Notes: generated by a model not told the origin, from the sequence alone. Positions 34,079 through 42,032 are shown, counted from the first letter of the stretch. The stretch is 64,000 bases of DNA from Streptomyces sp. NBC_00425 (GCF_036030735.1 NZ_CP107928.1:8556001-8620000), one strand, 5' to 3'. Numbers and translations are program-made.

Positions 34079-34481
34079 CCTCGGACGGCGCTGGCGGCGT
34101 GGCGGAGGAGGGCTTCTCCTGCGCGTCCTTGGCGGCCGGCAGGACGATGCCACGTCGGGCCAACCACTGCTCACCCCAGTTGCTGAGTCCGATCAGCAGC
34201 GGCTCCATCGAGCGTGCTTCCTCGGTCAAGGCGTACTCCACCTTGGGCGGGACGACCGGGTAGACAGTTCGCTGCACCAGCCCGTCCTCCTCCAGCTCAC
34301 GCAGTTGCTTGGTCAGCAGGCGCGGAGCGATGCCGGGCACCTGGCGGTGCAGCTCGTTGAACCGCACGGTCCCCTCAAGCAGATGGAAAAGGATCACGCC
34401 TTTCCACTTCCCGCCGATAATCTTGACTGTTGCTTCCATCGCGCAGCCTGGCAGGTCGTCAAACGGTCGTGTTCGCGGCAT
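34074..34481 (-). CDS. HxlR-family transcriptional regulator
   Basis: This 135-residue protein has the HxlR winged helix (IIGGKWKGVILFHLLEGTVRFNELHRQVPGIAPRLLTKQLRELEEDGLV) with an upstream cysteine in DDLPGCAMEA, the redox-sensing position in HypR/QorR-type members that respond to quinones and aldehydes. The ATG at 34481 follows GGAGG. It stands at the left edge of an oxidoreductase cluster and is read in the same direction as the OYE gene behind it, which it likely controls. Confidence 0.88.
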   Translation of the reverse strand: MPRTRPFDDLPGCAMEATVKIIGGKWKGVILFHLLEGTVRFNELHRQVPGIAPRLLTKQLRELEEDGLVQRTVYPVVPPKVEYALTEEARSMEPLLIGLSNWGEQWLARRGIVLPAAKDAQEKPSSATPPAPSEA

Positions 34482-34519
34482 GGGGCACCTCCGAGTCGTG
34501 CTGCCTTGTCGAGTTTCTC

Positions 34520-34548
34520 GTGCCCGGAGGGGCATCCCCTCCGGGCAC
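34520..34548. terminator. Perfect 13-bp hairpin between OYE and hxlR
   Basis: GTGCCCGGAGGGG and CCCCTCCGGGCAC form a 13-bp perfect stem with a 3-nt loop (CAT). It lies 115 nt after the OYE stop and 39 nt before the hxlR ATG on the minus strand. It reads as a terminator without a U tract; a dyad operator for a dimeric repressor is the alternative. Confidence 0.65.
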
Positions 34549-34662
34549 AAGGCCGGTCCGCCGCCCGGTGCCGGGAGCTCTTCGGCCGCCCCGGGCGCCG
34601 GGTGGCCGCAACGAGTTCGGTGCCTTTGCCCCGGGGTGGTTGCGGGTCCAGGGCAGAGACGG

Positions 34663-35739
34663 TTAGGAGACCGTGGCGTCCATCGGCGCGGCGGGCAGCG
34701 GGGGCTGCGAGCGCTGCCAGGCCGACCCGTAGCGGGTGTACTGCAGCGGGACCTCGATGGCGGCGCGGAGCTCGTCCGCGGCTGTCCGGGCCCAGAAGGG
34801 GTCCTTCAGCATCTCCCGGCCGACCAGCACGATGTCTGCGCGGTCGTTTTGCAGGATCTCCTCGGCCTGGCGGCCGCTCTCGATCAGGCCGACAGCACCG
34901 GTCTTGATTCCCACCTCCCTGCGAATCAGGTCCGCCGCGGGAACCTGGTAGTTCGGGTAGGACTGCACCTTCACCGGGGCGATGCCGCCGGATGAGGCGT
35001 CGATCAGGTCGACGCCCTGCTCCTTCATCCACCTGCCGTAGGTGACGAAGTCCTCCGGAACGTTCCCGCCCTCCGCATAGTCGGTCGAGGAGATGCGGAC
35101 GAATAGCGGGCCGTCCCACTCGCCGCGCACCGCGTCGATGGTCTCCCGCACGATCCTGTAGCGGTTCTCCCGGCTGCCTCCGTACTCATCCGTGCGGTGG
35201 TTGGCCAGGGGTGAGAGGAACTCGTTGAGCAGGAAGCCGTGCGCGGTGTGCACCTCGAGCACGTCGAATCCGGCGGCCTTCGCCCGTGCCGCCGCAGTCC
35301 GGAACGCCTCGATGACCTCCTTGATGTCCCCGACGCCAAGCTCCTGGGGAACGCGTGAACCGTCACTGAAGGGAATGGGTGAGGGGGCCACCGCGATCTC
35401 GGACTCCACGCCGAGCTGCCGCCCCGCGTGGCCGATCTGGGCGCCGGCCTTGGCGCCGAAGCGATGGATCACCTCGGCGATGCCCGACAGGCCTGCAACG
35501 TGGTCGTCGCTCCAGATGCCAAGGTCGCCCGGGCCGATCTGCCCGTTGGGCAGCACCGCCGCCGTCTCCAGCATCACGAGGCCGGCACCGCCCAGTGCAC
35601 GCGCGCCGTAGTGCACCGTGTGGAAGTCGGTGGCGCGCCCCTGGGCGTCCGCGGAGTGCATGCACATCGGGGACATGGCGATCCGATTCCGGAAGGTGAC
35701 GTCGCGGATCGTGAGCGGGTCAAAAAGGTGTGCGGACAC
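34663..35739 (-). CDS. Old Yellow Enzyme, NADH:flavin oxidoreductase (YqjM-like)
   Basis: This 358-residue FMN TIM barrel of the YqjM (thermophilic-like OYE) class has the N-terminal active-site cysteine in MSPMCMHSA, QIGHAGR, the substrate-anion histidine pair in VHTAHGFLLNEFLSP, the NHRTDEYGGS loop and the phosphate-binding GREMLKDPFWA. OYEs reduce activated C=C bonds of quinones, enals and nitro compounds with NAD(P)H. The start is a GTG. The AT-rich DNA upstream carries a possible promoter (TTGCAT...TATGGT on the minus strand, about 35785-35811). It is paired in the cluster with a second OYE gene at 37678. Confidence 0.92.
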   Translation of the reverse strand: MSAHLFDPLTIRDVTFRNRIAMSPMCMHSADAQGRATDFHTVHYGARALGGAGLVMLETAAVLPNGQIGPGDLGIWSDDHVAGLSGIAEVIHRFGAKAGAQIGHAGRQLGVESEIAVAPSPIPFSDGSRVPQELGVGDIKEVIEAFRTAAARAKAAGFDVLEVHTAHGFLLNEFLSPLANHRTDEYGGSRENRYRIVRETIDAVRGEWDGPLFVRISSTDYAEGGNVPEDFVTYGRWMKEQGVDLIDASSGGIAPVKVQSYPNYQVPAADLIRREVGIKTGAVGLIESGRQAEEILQNDRADIVLVGREMLKDPFWARTAADELRAAIEVPLQYTRYGSAWQRSQPPLPAAPMDATVS

Positions 35740-36126
35740 GAAAGATTATCCCTGTCGTTCAGTGGAGGTCTTGTCACTTCCGACCATAGAAGAAACACGC
35801 CAAATGCAACAGTATGCACTTTAAAGTCTCATATGGACAAAAAGGGAAGTGTGCTGGTCGGGCGCTGATGATGGGGGCCATCGGCGCCTCCTACTGCCGT
35901 CCGGTCCGCGCGAGGGCGCCGCTGTTCCACAACATGCGGCACCTGCCCGCAGAACTGCGTTGGACCGAATTCCAGCCCGTACTCCTCATTTGGCCAAGAA
36001 GGCCGTTTTCCCGGACTTGAGCGAGATGGCCTTGCGAAACCCGTCTCACTCAAGTCCGGGAATCTCAGGTCAGGGGCCCGCCTCGCCCGGACTTATCTGC
36101 GACCGGACGCCGGGCCATGTTCACAT
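35740..36126. other. AT-richer intergenic region with hairpin; no gene called
   Basis: This 387-nt stretch is much lower in GC than the window. It holds the presumed OYE promoter (35785-35811) and the hairpin at 36008-36062. Short frames in it show no protein-like composition. Confidence 0.5.
36008..36062. terminator. 18-bp hairpin after the NTF2-like gene
   Basis: TTCCCGGACTTGAGCGAG (36008-36025) pairs with CTCACTCAAGTCCGGGAA (36045-36062) with a single wobble around a 19-nt loop. It starts 65 nt past the stop of the minus-strand NTF2-like gene and probably terminates it. Confidence 0.75.
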
Positions 36127-36513
36127 CTACGATTTCGGTGCGTCGTTGGTGTGGTAGATCTTGCTGACGATGGTCCACGTGCCATCGACTTTCAGCAGGT
36201 TGAAGTAGTCGGTGAAGCACAGGCTGGAGACATCGTTGGTATCGACACGGGCATTGGCTGCGGTGCCGGTCACGTTGATGTAGGCGATCACGGCGCGGCC
36301 TTCCGGCGAGGGGCGGAAATCCCTGTCGATCCCCTGGTACAGGCCCGTGATCGCACCGCCGGAGACCTTGCCGTTCTCCACGCCGAAAATCGTCGCCTCT
36401 TCTGCGAACGCCGGCTTCATGATCGAGCTGTCGGCCTTGGCGACGCCCTGATTGTACTTTTCCAGCACTTCGGTGATGGCGATATGGTCAGCGACATAGG
36501 TCGGTTTCGACAT
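36127..36513 (-). CDS. Nuclear transport factor 2-like / putative lumazine-binding protein
   Basis: This 128-residue protein reads DHIAITEVLEKYNQGVAKAD, then GAITGLYQGIDRDFR, VTGTAANARVDTNDV and DYFNLLKVDGTWTIVSKIYHT. This is the NTF2-like cone fold of the Lumazine_bd_2/SnoaL-like group, whose members bind small ligands or act as simple isomerases and hydrolases. Codon usage is visibly less GC-biased than in the rest of the window, and the closest resemblance from memory is to proteobacterial proteins, suggesting acquisition. GGAGA precedes the ATG. Confidence 0.82.
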   Translation of the reverse strand: MSKPTYVADHIAITEVLEKYNQGVAKADSSIMKPAFAEEATIFGVENGKVSGGAITGLYQGIDRDFRPSPEGRAVIAYINVTGTAANARVDTNDVSSLCFTDYFNLLKVDGTWTIVSKIYHTNDAPKS

Positions 36514-36647
36514 GTTGTGTCTCCAGTCTGATGTTGCGGCGCACGTGCGCCGAGAGGGTTGGGACGTGGGTCAGGTTGCGTCGGCGCCAGGTGACCGAGA
36601 CCTGCGCTACGCCTGTCCGGGTAGGTGAGCCACCAGCCCATTAATGC

Positions 36648-36677
36648 CTGGGGTACCTGTAATAGCTGGGGTACCTG
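36648..36677. repeat. Direct repeat CTGGGGTACCTG (18-bp spacing)
   Basis: Two exact 12-bp copies start at 36648 and 36666 in the AT-richer gap before the NTF2-like gene. Each contains the palindrome GGTACC. They could be paired operator half-sites. Confidence 0.55.
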
Positions 36678-36714
36678 CCAGTTCACGGCCGGGGCGCGCC
36701 GCAGGGTCCTCGCG

Positions 36715-37149
36715 TCATGGCTTCGCGAACACCTGCGAGTCGTCGGCGAACGCCTTGAACTCCAGGGCGTTGCCGGCCGGGTCGAGCAGGAACATCGTCC
36801 ACTGCTCGCCGGTTTCGCCTGCGAAGCGCACGTAGGGCTCGATGACGAAGTCGGTGTCAGCGGCGCGCAGGCGGTCGGCGAGCTTGTGGAAGGCGTCGAT
36901 GGTCAGGATCAGCCCGAAGTGCGGTACGGGGACGTCGTGGCCGTCGACGGGGTTGTGTATCTGTTCGGTGCGGGCCGGGGCGAGGTGGGTGACGAACTGG
37001 TGGCCGTGCAGGTTCCAGTCCACCCAGGTGCCTGCGCTACGGCCCTGTTCCAGGCCGAGCGTTTCGCCGTAGAAACGCCGGGCGGCGTCCAGGTCGTCGA
37101 CCGGGACAGCCAGGTGGAAGCGGGGGATGGGGGAGACGAGACCGGACAT
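36715..37149 (-). CDS. VOC-family (glyoxalase/bleomycin-resistance-like) protein
   Basis: This 144-residue protein has the two beta-alpha-beta-beta-beta modules of the vicinal oxygen chelate fold: [28 protein letters not shown] and, after [20 protein letters not shown], a C-terminal [15 protein letters not shown]. Candidate metal ligands are a His early on, His in HFGLIL and Glu in LEFKAF. VOC enzymes include glyoxalase I and dioxygenases; the substrate is unknown. Its place in a cluster of OYEs and reductases suggests reactive carbonyl handling. Confidence 0.88.
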   Translation of the reverse strand: MSGLVSPIPRFHLAVPVDDLDAARRFYGETLGLEQGRSAGTWVDWNLHGHQFVTHLAPARTEQIHNPVDGHDVPVPHFGLILTIDAFHKLADRLRAADTDFVIEPYVRFAGETGEQWTMFLLDPAGNALEFKAFADDSQVFAKP

Positions 37150-37190
37150 GGGACTGGGGTTCCTTTCGTGCGGCGTGGAGCGCATGGCGC

Positions 37191-37601
37191 TCACCAGTTC
37201 TGACGGGTGGGGGAAATGATCAGGTCGTTGACGGTGACGCCGGCGGGCTGGTCGAGGGCGTAGACGACGGCGTCGGCGACGCTTTGCGCGCTGATGGCGA
37301 TGCTGTTGAGCTCTTGGGCGGCCCTTCGGCCGGCGGGGTCGGTGACCTTGTCGGCCCAGCCGGTGGCGACGGTGAAGTCGGCCAGTGCCTGCATGTCGGC
37401 GGCGTCGGTGACGTCGGTGAGCCGGGCGGCGGCGGTGCCGCCGGCCTTGTTGATGTCGGCGACCAGCGGGTCGAGGTCTTCCTGGCCGCGGGCAGCGGCG
37501 ACGATTGTGGCACCGTGGGCGGCGAGAGCCTTGGCGCTGACGGCGCCGATGCCGGAGGAGGCGCCGGTGATGACGACAACCTTGTCCTGAAGGTGGTTCA
37601 T
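37191..37601 (-). pseudogene. Short-chain dehydrogenase with the catalytic middle deleted in frame
   Basis: The frame encodes 136 residues where the family has ~245. The N-terminus is intact ([23 protein letters not shown], then [21 protein letters not shown]), and the C-terminal end is recognisable ([31 protein letters not shown]). Between them, at the [15 protein letters not shown] junction near 37365, about 110 residues are missing, including the NNAG motif, the catalytic Ser and the YxxxK pair. The deletion keeps the frame, so a short protein can still be made, but it should lack dehydrogenase activity. It lies 41 nt from the VOC gene in the same direction. Confidence 0.8.
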
Positions 37602-37677
37602 GAGGACCTCCCGGTGCGGTGGTACAGCGCGCCCCCGTGGTGAGGGGATCGCGGCGAAGGCCGTAGAGGGGCGAGGG

Positions 37678-38787
37678 TCAGCGCTTGCGGCGGTTGACGA
37701 CGTAGGCGTACTGGTCCGGCCAGGTCGGCTCGGAGTCGAGCGCGAGCGCGGCGTGCTGTGGCCAGTAGGGGTTGCGGAGCAGTTCGCGGCCGAGGAAGAC
37801 CGCGTCGGCCTGCCGGCTGGTGAGGATGTCCTCGGCCTGCTGCGGTTCGGTGATGATGCCGACGGCTGCCGTGGGGATGCCGGTGGCCTGGCGGGCCTGG
37901 GCGGCGAAGGGGACCTGGTAGTCGGGTCCGGCGACGATCTTGGCGTCGCGGACCATACCGCCGGTGGACACGTCCAGCAGGTCGACGCCGCGGGCCTGGA
38001 GTTCCTTGGCCAGGCGGACGGTGTCGTCCCCGGTCCAGCCCTCGCGCTGGTCCTCGGGATTCTCGGTCAGCCAGTCGGTGGCCGAGGTGCGGAAGAAGAC
38101 AGGCAGGTCCTCGGTCCACACCGCGCGGACGGCGTCGACGACCTCCAGGGCGAAACGGATCCGGTTCTCGAAACTGCCGCCGTAGGCGTCGGTGCGGTGG
38201 TTGGACGCCGGGGAGAGGAAGGAGTTGATCAGGTAGCCGTGGGCGCCGTGCACCTCGACCACCTGGAAGCCGGCGGCCAGCGCGCGCCGCGCGGAATCCG
38301 CGAAGTCACGTACGAGCTGCTGGATCTCGTCCACGGCCAGCTCGTGCGGGAGAGCGAGTCCGTCGTAGGCGATCGCGCTGGGGGCGACGGGCTGCCAGCC
38401 GCCCTCGGCTTCGGGCAGGTAGCGGTCGGACAGCCAGGGCTTGTCCACCGACGCCTTGCGGCCGGCGTGCGCGAGCTGGATGGCCGGGACGGCGCCGTGC
38501 GCCTTGATGGCCGCGGTGATGCGGGTGAACGCGTCCTGCTGGCGGTCGTTCCACAGGCCCAGGTCCCAGGGGCTGATGCGCCCGTCGGGCCGGACACCGG
38601 TGGCCTCGGCCATCACCAAGCCCGCACCGCCGGCGGCGCGGGAGGCCAGGTGGGCGAGGTGGAAATCGGTCGGCGCACCAGTGTCCGGGCCTTCGGAGGC
38701 CGCGGAGTACATGCACATCGGGGACATCCACACTCGGTTGGGTATCGACACGGATCGCAGGGTGAGGGGGGTGAATAGGGAACTCAT
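37678..38787 (-). CDS. Old Yellow Enzyme, second copy in cluster
   Basis: This 369-residue FMN TIM barrel has MSPMCMYSAA with the YqjM-type active-site cysteine, QLAHAGRKAS, the histidine pair VHGAHGYLINSFLSP, NHRTDAYGGSFENRIRF and GRELLRNPYWP. It is clearly a paralogue of the OYE at 34663 but differs along its whole length, so it is not a recent duplicate. It likely reduces electron-poor alkenes or quinones with a different range. The minus-strand genes 39684-37191 look like one transcription unit. Confidence 0.92.
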   Translation of the reverse strand: MSSLFTPLTLRSVSIPNRVWMSPMCMYSAASEGPDTGAPTDFHLAHLASRAAGGAGLVMAEATGVRPDGRISPWDLGLWNDRQQDAFTRITAAIKAHGAVPAIQLAHAGRKASVDKPWLSDRYLPEAEGGWQPVAPSAIAYDGLALPHELAVDEIQQLVRDFADSARRALAAGFQVVEVHGAHGYLINSFLSPASNHRTDAYGGSFENRIRFALEVVDAVRAVWTEDLPVFFRTSATDWLTENPEDQREGWTGDDTVRLAKELQARGVDLLDVSTGGMVRDAKIVAGPDYQVPFAAQARQATGIPTAAVGIITEPQQAEDILTSRQADAVFLGRELLRNPYWPQHAALALDSEPTWPDQYAYVVNRRKR

Positions 38788-38842
38788 GAGGGGTGCTTCT
38801 TTCGTGATCGGTGTCGTCGGCCGGGGCGGCTGTCGTCCGGTG

Positions 38843-39283
38843 TCAGGCGAGGAGCGTGTGGAGGCCTGCGAGGGCGGGGGCGTAGGCCGCTTCGAGGAAC
38901 GTGGCGGCTTCCCCGGCGGTGGTGCCCTCGGCCGGGTCGAAGGTGGCGTGCCGGCTGAGGAAGGCGCCGCCGGTGTCGGCGACGGGCTGGACGTGCAGCG
39001 TCGAGCGGTGGCCACAGACCGGCAGCGGTGCCTCGACGATCTCGTAACTCAGCTTCCGGCCGGCGTCGTCCAGGCCCACGAGCCGTTCCCGGTAGATGCT
39101 GCCGTCCACCCCGGTGAGAAGGCGGACCGCACCGGGGATGAGCCCGTCGCCGCCCCCGCCCTCGATGATCTCGCTCGCCCGGATGCCCGGGTGCCAGTCG
39201 GGCAGGCCGTTGAACCGCCGGACGACCGCCCAGGTCTCGTCTGCGGAGCTGGTGAAGACTGAGCTCCAGTACGCCTGTGCCAT
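38843..39283 (-). CDS. SRPBCC family protein
   Basis: This 146-residue protein starts MAQAYWSSVFTSSADETWAVVRRFNGLPDWHPGI, then IYRERLVGLDDAGRKLSYEIVEAPLPV, the polyketide-cyclase-2/Bet v1-like pattern of a ligand-binding helix-grip fold. The ligand is unknown. Its ATG overlaps the stop of the RidA-like gene (TGATG at 39281-39285), so translation is coupled. It sits just before the second OYE gene in the same operon. Confidence 0.85.
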   Translation of the reverse strand: MAQAYWSSVFTSSADETWAVVRRFNGLPDWHPGIRASEIIEGGGGDGLIPGAVRLLTGVDGSIYRERLVGLDDAGRKLSYEIVEAPLPVCGHRSTLHVQPVADTGGAFLSRHATFDPAEGTTAGEAATFLEAAYAPALAGLHTLLA

Positions 39284-39684
39284 CAGGCGGGCAGACGGGT
39301 GTCGATGACGAAGCTGGTCTCGATGAGCTGGCCGGGGAAGAACAGGTGGGCCACGCCGATGGTGCTGCTGGTGGGGCGGTGGTCTTCGAAGTAGGCCAGG
39401 TTGGCGGCCGCCATCGCGTTGTTGTACTTCGGCAGGTCCACGATGAACTGGGTCTCGGAGACGACCTGGTTACGGGTGGCGCCGTAGTGGGCGAGGACCT
39501 TCTCGAAGTTGGCGAAGACCTGCTCGCTCTGCGCCTCGAAGTCGTCCGCGTAGAGGAAGTTGCCCTCTTCGTCGTGGGAGAGCTGGCCCGAGACATAGAT
39601 CGTGTGGTCGACCTTGATGGCCTGGGCGAAGCCGAACTCGCGCTCGCCCGAGACGCCGTGGCTGTAGGAATCGATCGCAGTCAA
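39283..39684 (-). CDS. RidA/YjgF-family protein lacking the usual catalytic arginine
   Basis: The protein has 133 residues. The RidA fold is clear from AIKVDHTIYVSGQLSHDEEGNF, EQVFANFEKVLAHYG, TQFIVDLPKY and IETSFVID. In active RidA imine deaminases the segment before the last strand reads P-A-R-S-x-V with the catalytic Arg; here it reads RPTSSTIGV, with Ser at that place. It is likely a Rid-family member without enamine/imine deaminase activity, possibly a ligand binder. It is first in the presumed four-gene unit (RidA, SRPBCC, OYE, SDR fragment). Confidence 0.85.
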   Translation of the reverse strand: MTAIDSYSHGVSGEREFGFAQAIKVDHTIYVSGQLSHDEEGNFLYADDFEAQSEQVFANFEKVLAHYGATRNQVVSETQFIVDLPKYNNAMAAANLAYFEDHRPTSSTIGVAHLFFPGQLIETSFVIDTRLPA

Positions 39685-39736
39685 GGTGGCTGTCCTTCTC
39701 TGGTGGGGGATGCAGGGGCGGGCAGGAGCGCCGAGC

Positions 39737-40384
39737 TCAGGCGAGGCGGGCGACCGCGTCCGCGACGGGAGTGTCGCCGGAGGTCAGCTCGACGATGACG
39801 CGCCTGAGGGCGGGCTCGTGCAGAGCGGCGTCGATGAACGCGGCGACATCGTCACGGTGCACGTCGCCGTACTCGACAGCGGGCCCGGCGGTGACCCGCC
39901 CGGTGCCCGGTCCGTCCAGCAGCGTGCCCGGGCGGATGATCAACCAATTGAGGCCGGTGCGGGTGAGATGGACGTCGGCACTCTTCTTGACCTTGACGTA
40001 GTGCTCGAAGCCTTCGGACGCTCCCTCGCCGCGCAAGGCGTCGGGGAACACGGAGACGAGGACGAAGCGCGCGACTCCGGCGGCCTCTGCCGCAGCGGCT
40101 GCCTTCTCCAGGCCTTTGCCGTCGATGAGCGTGGTCTTGTCCATGCCGGTCCCGTGGGCGCCGGCCGAGAACACCACTGCGTCGTGCCCGGCGAGCTTGC
40201 CCGCGAGCTCTTCCACAGAGTCGGCGATCAGGTCGCCGGTCACCGGCGTCGCACCGGTCGCGCGAATCGTCCCGACCTGGGCCGGGCCGCGGTGCATGCC
40301 GGTCACGTCGTCACCGCGCGCGGACAGCAGGCCGGCGAGCCTCCTGCCGACACCTCCGGCGGCACCAATCTGGAACACCTTCAT
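39737..40384 (-). CDS. NAD(P)-binding (NmrA/SDR-a5-like) reductase
   Basis: This 215-residue protein has an N-terminal MKVFQIGAAGGVGRRLA dinucleotide motif, DAVVFSAGAHG, and RFVLVSVFPDAL followed by HYVKVKKSAD and LNWLIIRPGTLLDGPGTG. This is the atypical SDR layout of biliverdin-reductase-like or NmrA-type proteins. These serve as flavin or quinone reductases or as redox sensors. It is divergent from the gntR-like gene across a 90-nt promoter with two palindromes, so it is the most likely direct target of that regulator. Confidence 0.85.
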   Translation of the reverse strand: MKVFQIGAAGGVGRRLAGLLSARGDDVTGMHRGPAQVGTIRATGATPVTGDLIADSVEELAGKLAGHDAVVFSAGAHGTGMDKTTLIDGKGLEKAAAAAEAAGVARFVLVSVFPDALRGEGASEGFEHYVKVKKSADVHLTRTGLNWLIIRPGTLLDGPGTGRVTAGPAVEYGDVHRDDVAAFIDAALHEPALRRVIVELTSGDTPVADAVARLA

Positions 40385-40424
40385 GGACAACACCTCTCTC
40401 CTGGCCGGACGACCGGTCCCTCCA

Positions 40425-40469
40425 GTTGTCGCAATGTTGACATTACGACAACTGTGAAATGTTAACATC
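40425..40469. promoter_or_regulatory. GntR promoter with paired palindromic operators over -35 and -10
   Basis: AATGTTGACATT (40433-40444) and AATGTTAACATC (40458-40469, core ATGTTAACAT perfect) are two copies of one palindrome, 25 bp centre to centre. TTGACA (40437-40442), 17 bp, then TGTTAA (40460-40465) gives a good plus-strand promoter whose -35 and -10 lie inside the two operators. GTTGTCG...CGACAAC (40425-40452) adds an outer inverted repeat. Confidence 0.75.
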
Positions 40470-40474
40470 ACGAC

Positions 40475-41158
40475 ATGGAGAAAACGCAACTCACGGGAGA
40501 TCGCGCGGTGACCCCCGTCCGCCGTCGCGGACTGGCCGACGAGGTCGCCGACCGGATCCGGGAGGCGATCTTCAGCGGTGCGTACGCCCCCGGAGCACCG
40601 CTGCGAGAGGTCGAACTCTCCGGCGTGCTGCAGGTCAGCAGGGGTCCGGTGCGTGAGGCTCTGCGCGTTTTGGAACGCGAGGGGCTGGTGCACTGCGCCT
40701 GGCATCGGGGCACCGTGGTCACGACACTGTCCGCCGACGATGTCGCCGAGCTCGACAGCCTGCGCGGCGCGCTGGAGGATCTCGCCGTCCAGCAGGTCAT
40801 CGCGCACGCCTCGGACGAGAGTCTCGCGGTCATCGAGAAGGCGGCCGGCGTGATGGACCGCACGACGGACCCGCACGACATGGTCCGCCTGGACATCGCC
40901 TTCCACGACGCCGTGTTCGCCGCCACCGGCCACCAGCGTCTCGTCGCGGCCTGGGAGGCCATCCGCTGCCAGGTCCACCTGTTCCTGCTGACCCGCATCG
41001 GCCTCAGCACCGAGGGCTACCTCGGCTGCATCCCCCAGGAGCACCATGCGCTGGCCGCCGCCCTGCGCGCCCGCGACCCTCAGGCCGCCCTCCCTCTCTT
41101 CGCCGCCCACCGCCGCCACGCGGTGGACGTCGTCACCGGCACGTTGAACCCTGCCTGA
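40475..41158 (+). CDS. GntR-family regulator, FCD subgroup (FadR-like)
   Basis: This 227-residue protein has the GntR winged helix (GLADEVADRIREAIFSGAYAPGAPLREVELSGVLQVSRGPVREALRVLEREGLV) at residues ~18-75 and an FCD sensor domain. The FCD metal/ligand histidines and acids are visible in LDIAFHDAVFAATGHQRL and EHHALAAAL...AAHRRHAVDV. FCD regulators sense organic acids. Its start codon is 9 nt after the -10 hexamer, and both promoter hexamers are covered by operator palindromes, so autoregulation is expected, with control of the divergent reductase gene. Confidence 0.9.
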   Translation: MEKTQLTGDRAVTPVRRRGLADEVADRIREAIFSGAYAPGAPLREVELSGVLQVSRGPVREALRVLEREGLVHCAWHRGTVVTTLSADDVAELDSLRGALEDLAVQQVIAHASDESLAVIEKAAGVMDRTTDPHDMVRLDIAFHDAVFAATGHQRLVAAWEAIRCQVHLFLLTRIGLSTEGYLGCIPQEHHALAAALRARDPQAALPLFAAHRRHAVDVVTGTLNPA

Positions 41159-42032
41159 CGACCGGTCCGCCACCATCTGGGCACCGCCCAGCGATACGCG
41201 GCCGGCTGCCGGGGCCGCCCTGGAACGGCGGACCGTGCCCGTGACGGACGATCACGCGCTATCGATCTCCCCCTCGACCAGCCCGAGCTCGCCGGCCGAC
41301 ACTCACACAAGGCCCGTGACCTGCGACTTCAGGATGGAATCTGCTTACTCGACACGTTGAACTACGGGTACAGCATCGAGGCCATTCGGGGTCTCCTTGG
41401 GGGTGAAGTCGCTGGCAGCCCAGATCAGGCACAGCCAGGCGTTGTCGGTGATCAGGGCGGCGGCCTCATGCAGCGGGCACGAGGCCGCCGCCGTCGCGGT
41501 CATGCCCGATGCGTTCGGCTCGCTTCGCGGCGGCGGTGAGCTGCTGCGCGACGGACGCCATGAACCCGCCGGGCGGGTCGGTGTCCTCGCTCAGCTCGCG
41601 CAGGATCGCCGCGAGCTCCGCCGGGTCGACGTCGTCGGCGCTCTCGGCATGTTCGCCGCGATCGCCGGCAGCAGGCCGCTGCTGCGGAAGGCGACGGCGG
41701 CCCCGGCACAGACGGCTGACTGACTCCGCCCCGACGGTCGCATGCCCTTCGACGTGGACCTGGCGTCGCCGTGGTCGCCTAGGCGGTTGACCGCAAGGCT
41801 GCCATGCCGCGAGGGAGCCCCCAGGTCAGCCCTGCAGAGGAAGCCGCCGGCTCCTTGGTCCCTGGGGTCATTGCCACCCTGGTGCGCACGGGCTTCATGC
41901 CGCTCGCATCGCCGTCATCCCCGGTACTGCTGGCGATGGCGTCCCGGTGGGATGAGCAGCGGCGGCGACACCGGAGGAGACGGGCACCCTGGCCGGCCGG
42001 CGCACCCGCTCCGCCGGCGCCGGCTGCCCATG
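41159..42032. other. Decayed intergenic region
   Basis: No complete gene of known family is seen. On the minus strand a protein-like but start-less frame (SADDVDPAELAAILRELSED, then PPGGFMASVAQQLTAAAKRA) ends at 41466. It is followed by a 52-codon frame (41345-41503). Both look like remnants; the rest shows nothing coding. Confidence 0.45.
41345..41503 (-). CDS. Small hypothetical ORF (52 aa), possible remnant
   Basis: The frame MTATAAASCPLHEAAALITD continues NAWLCLIWAASDFTPKETPN and ends VVQRVE. It overlaps the end of a start-less frame upstream on the same strand. There is no clear ribosome-binding site. Composition is protein-like, but the family is not recognised. It could be the tail of a gene broken by a frameshift near 41470-41500. 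Confidence 0.25.
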   Translation of the reverse strand: MTATAAASCPLHEAAALITDNAWLCLIWAASDFTPKETPNGLDAVPVVQRVE

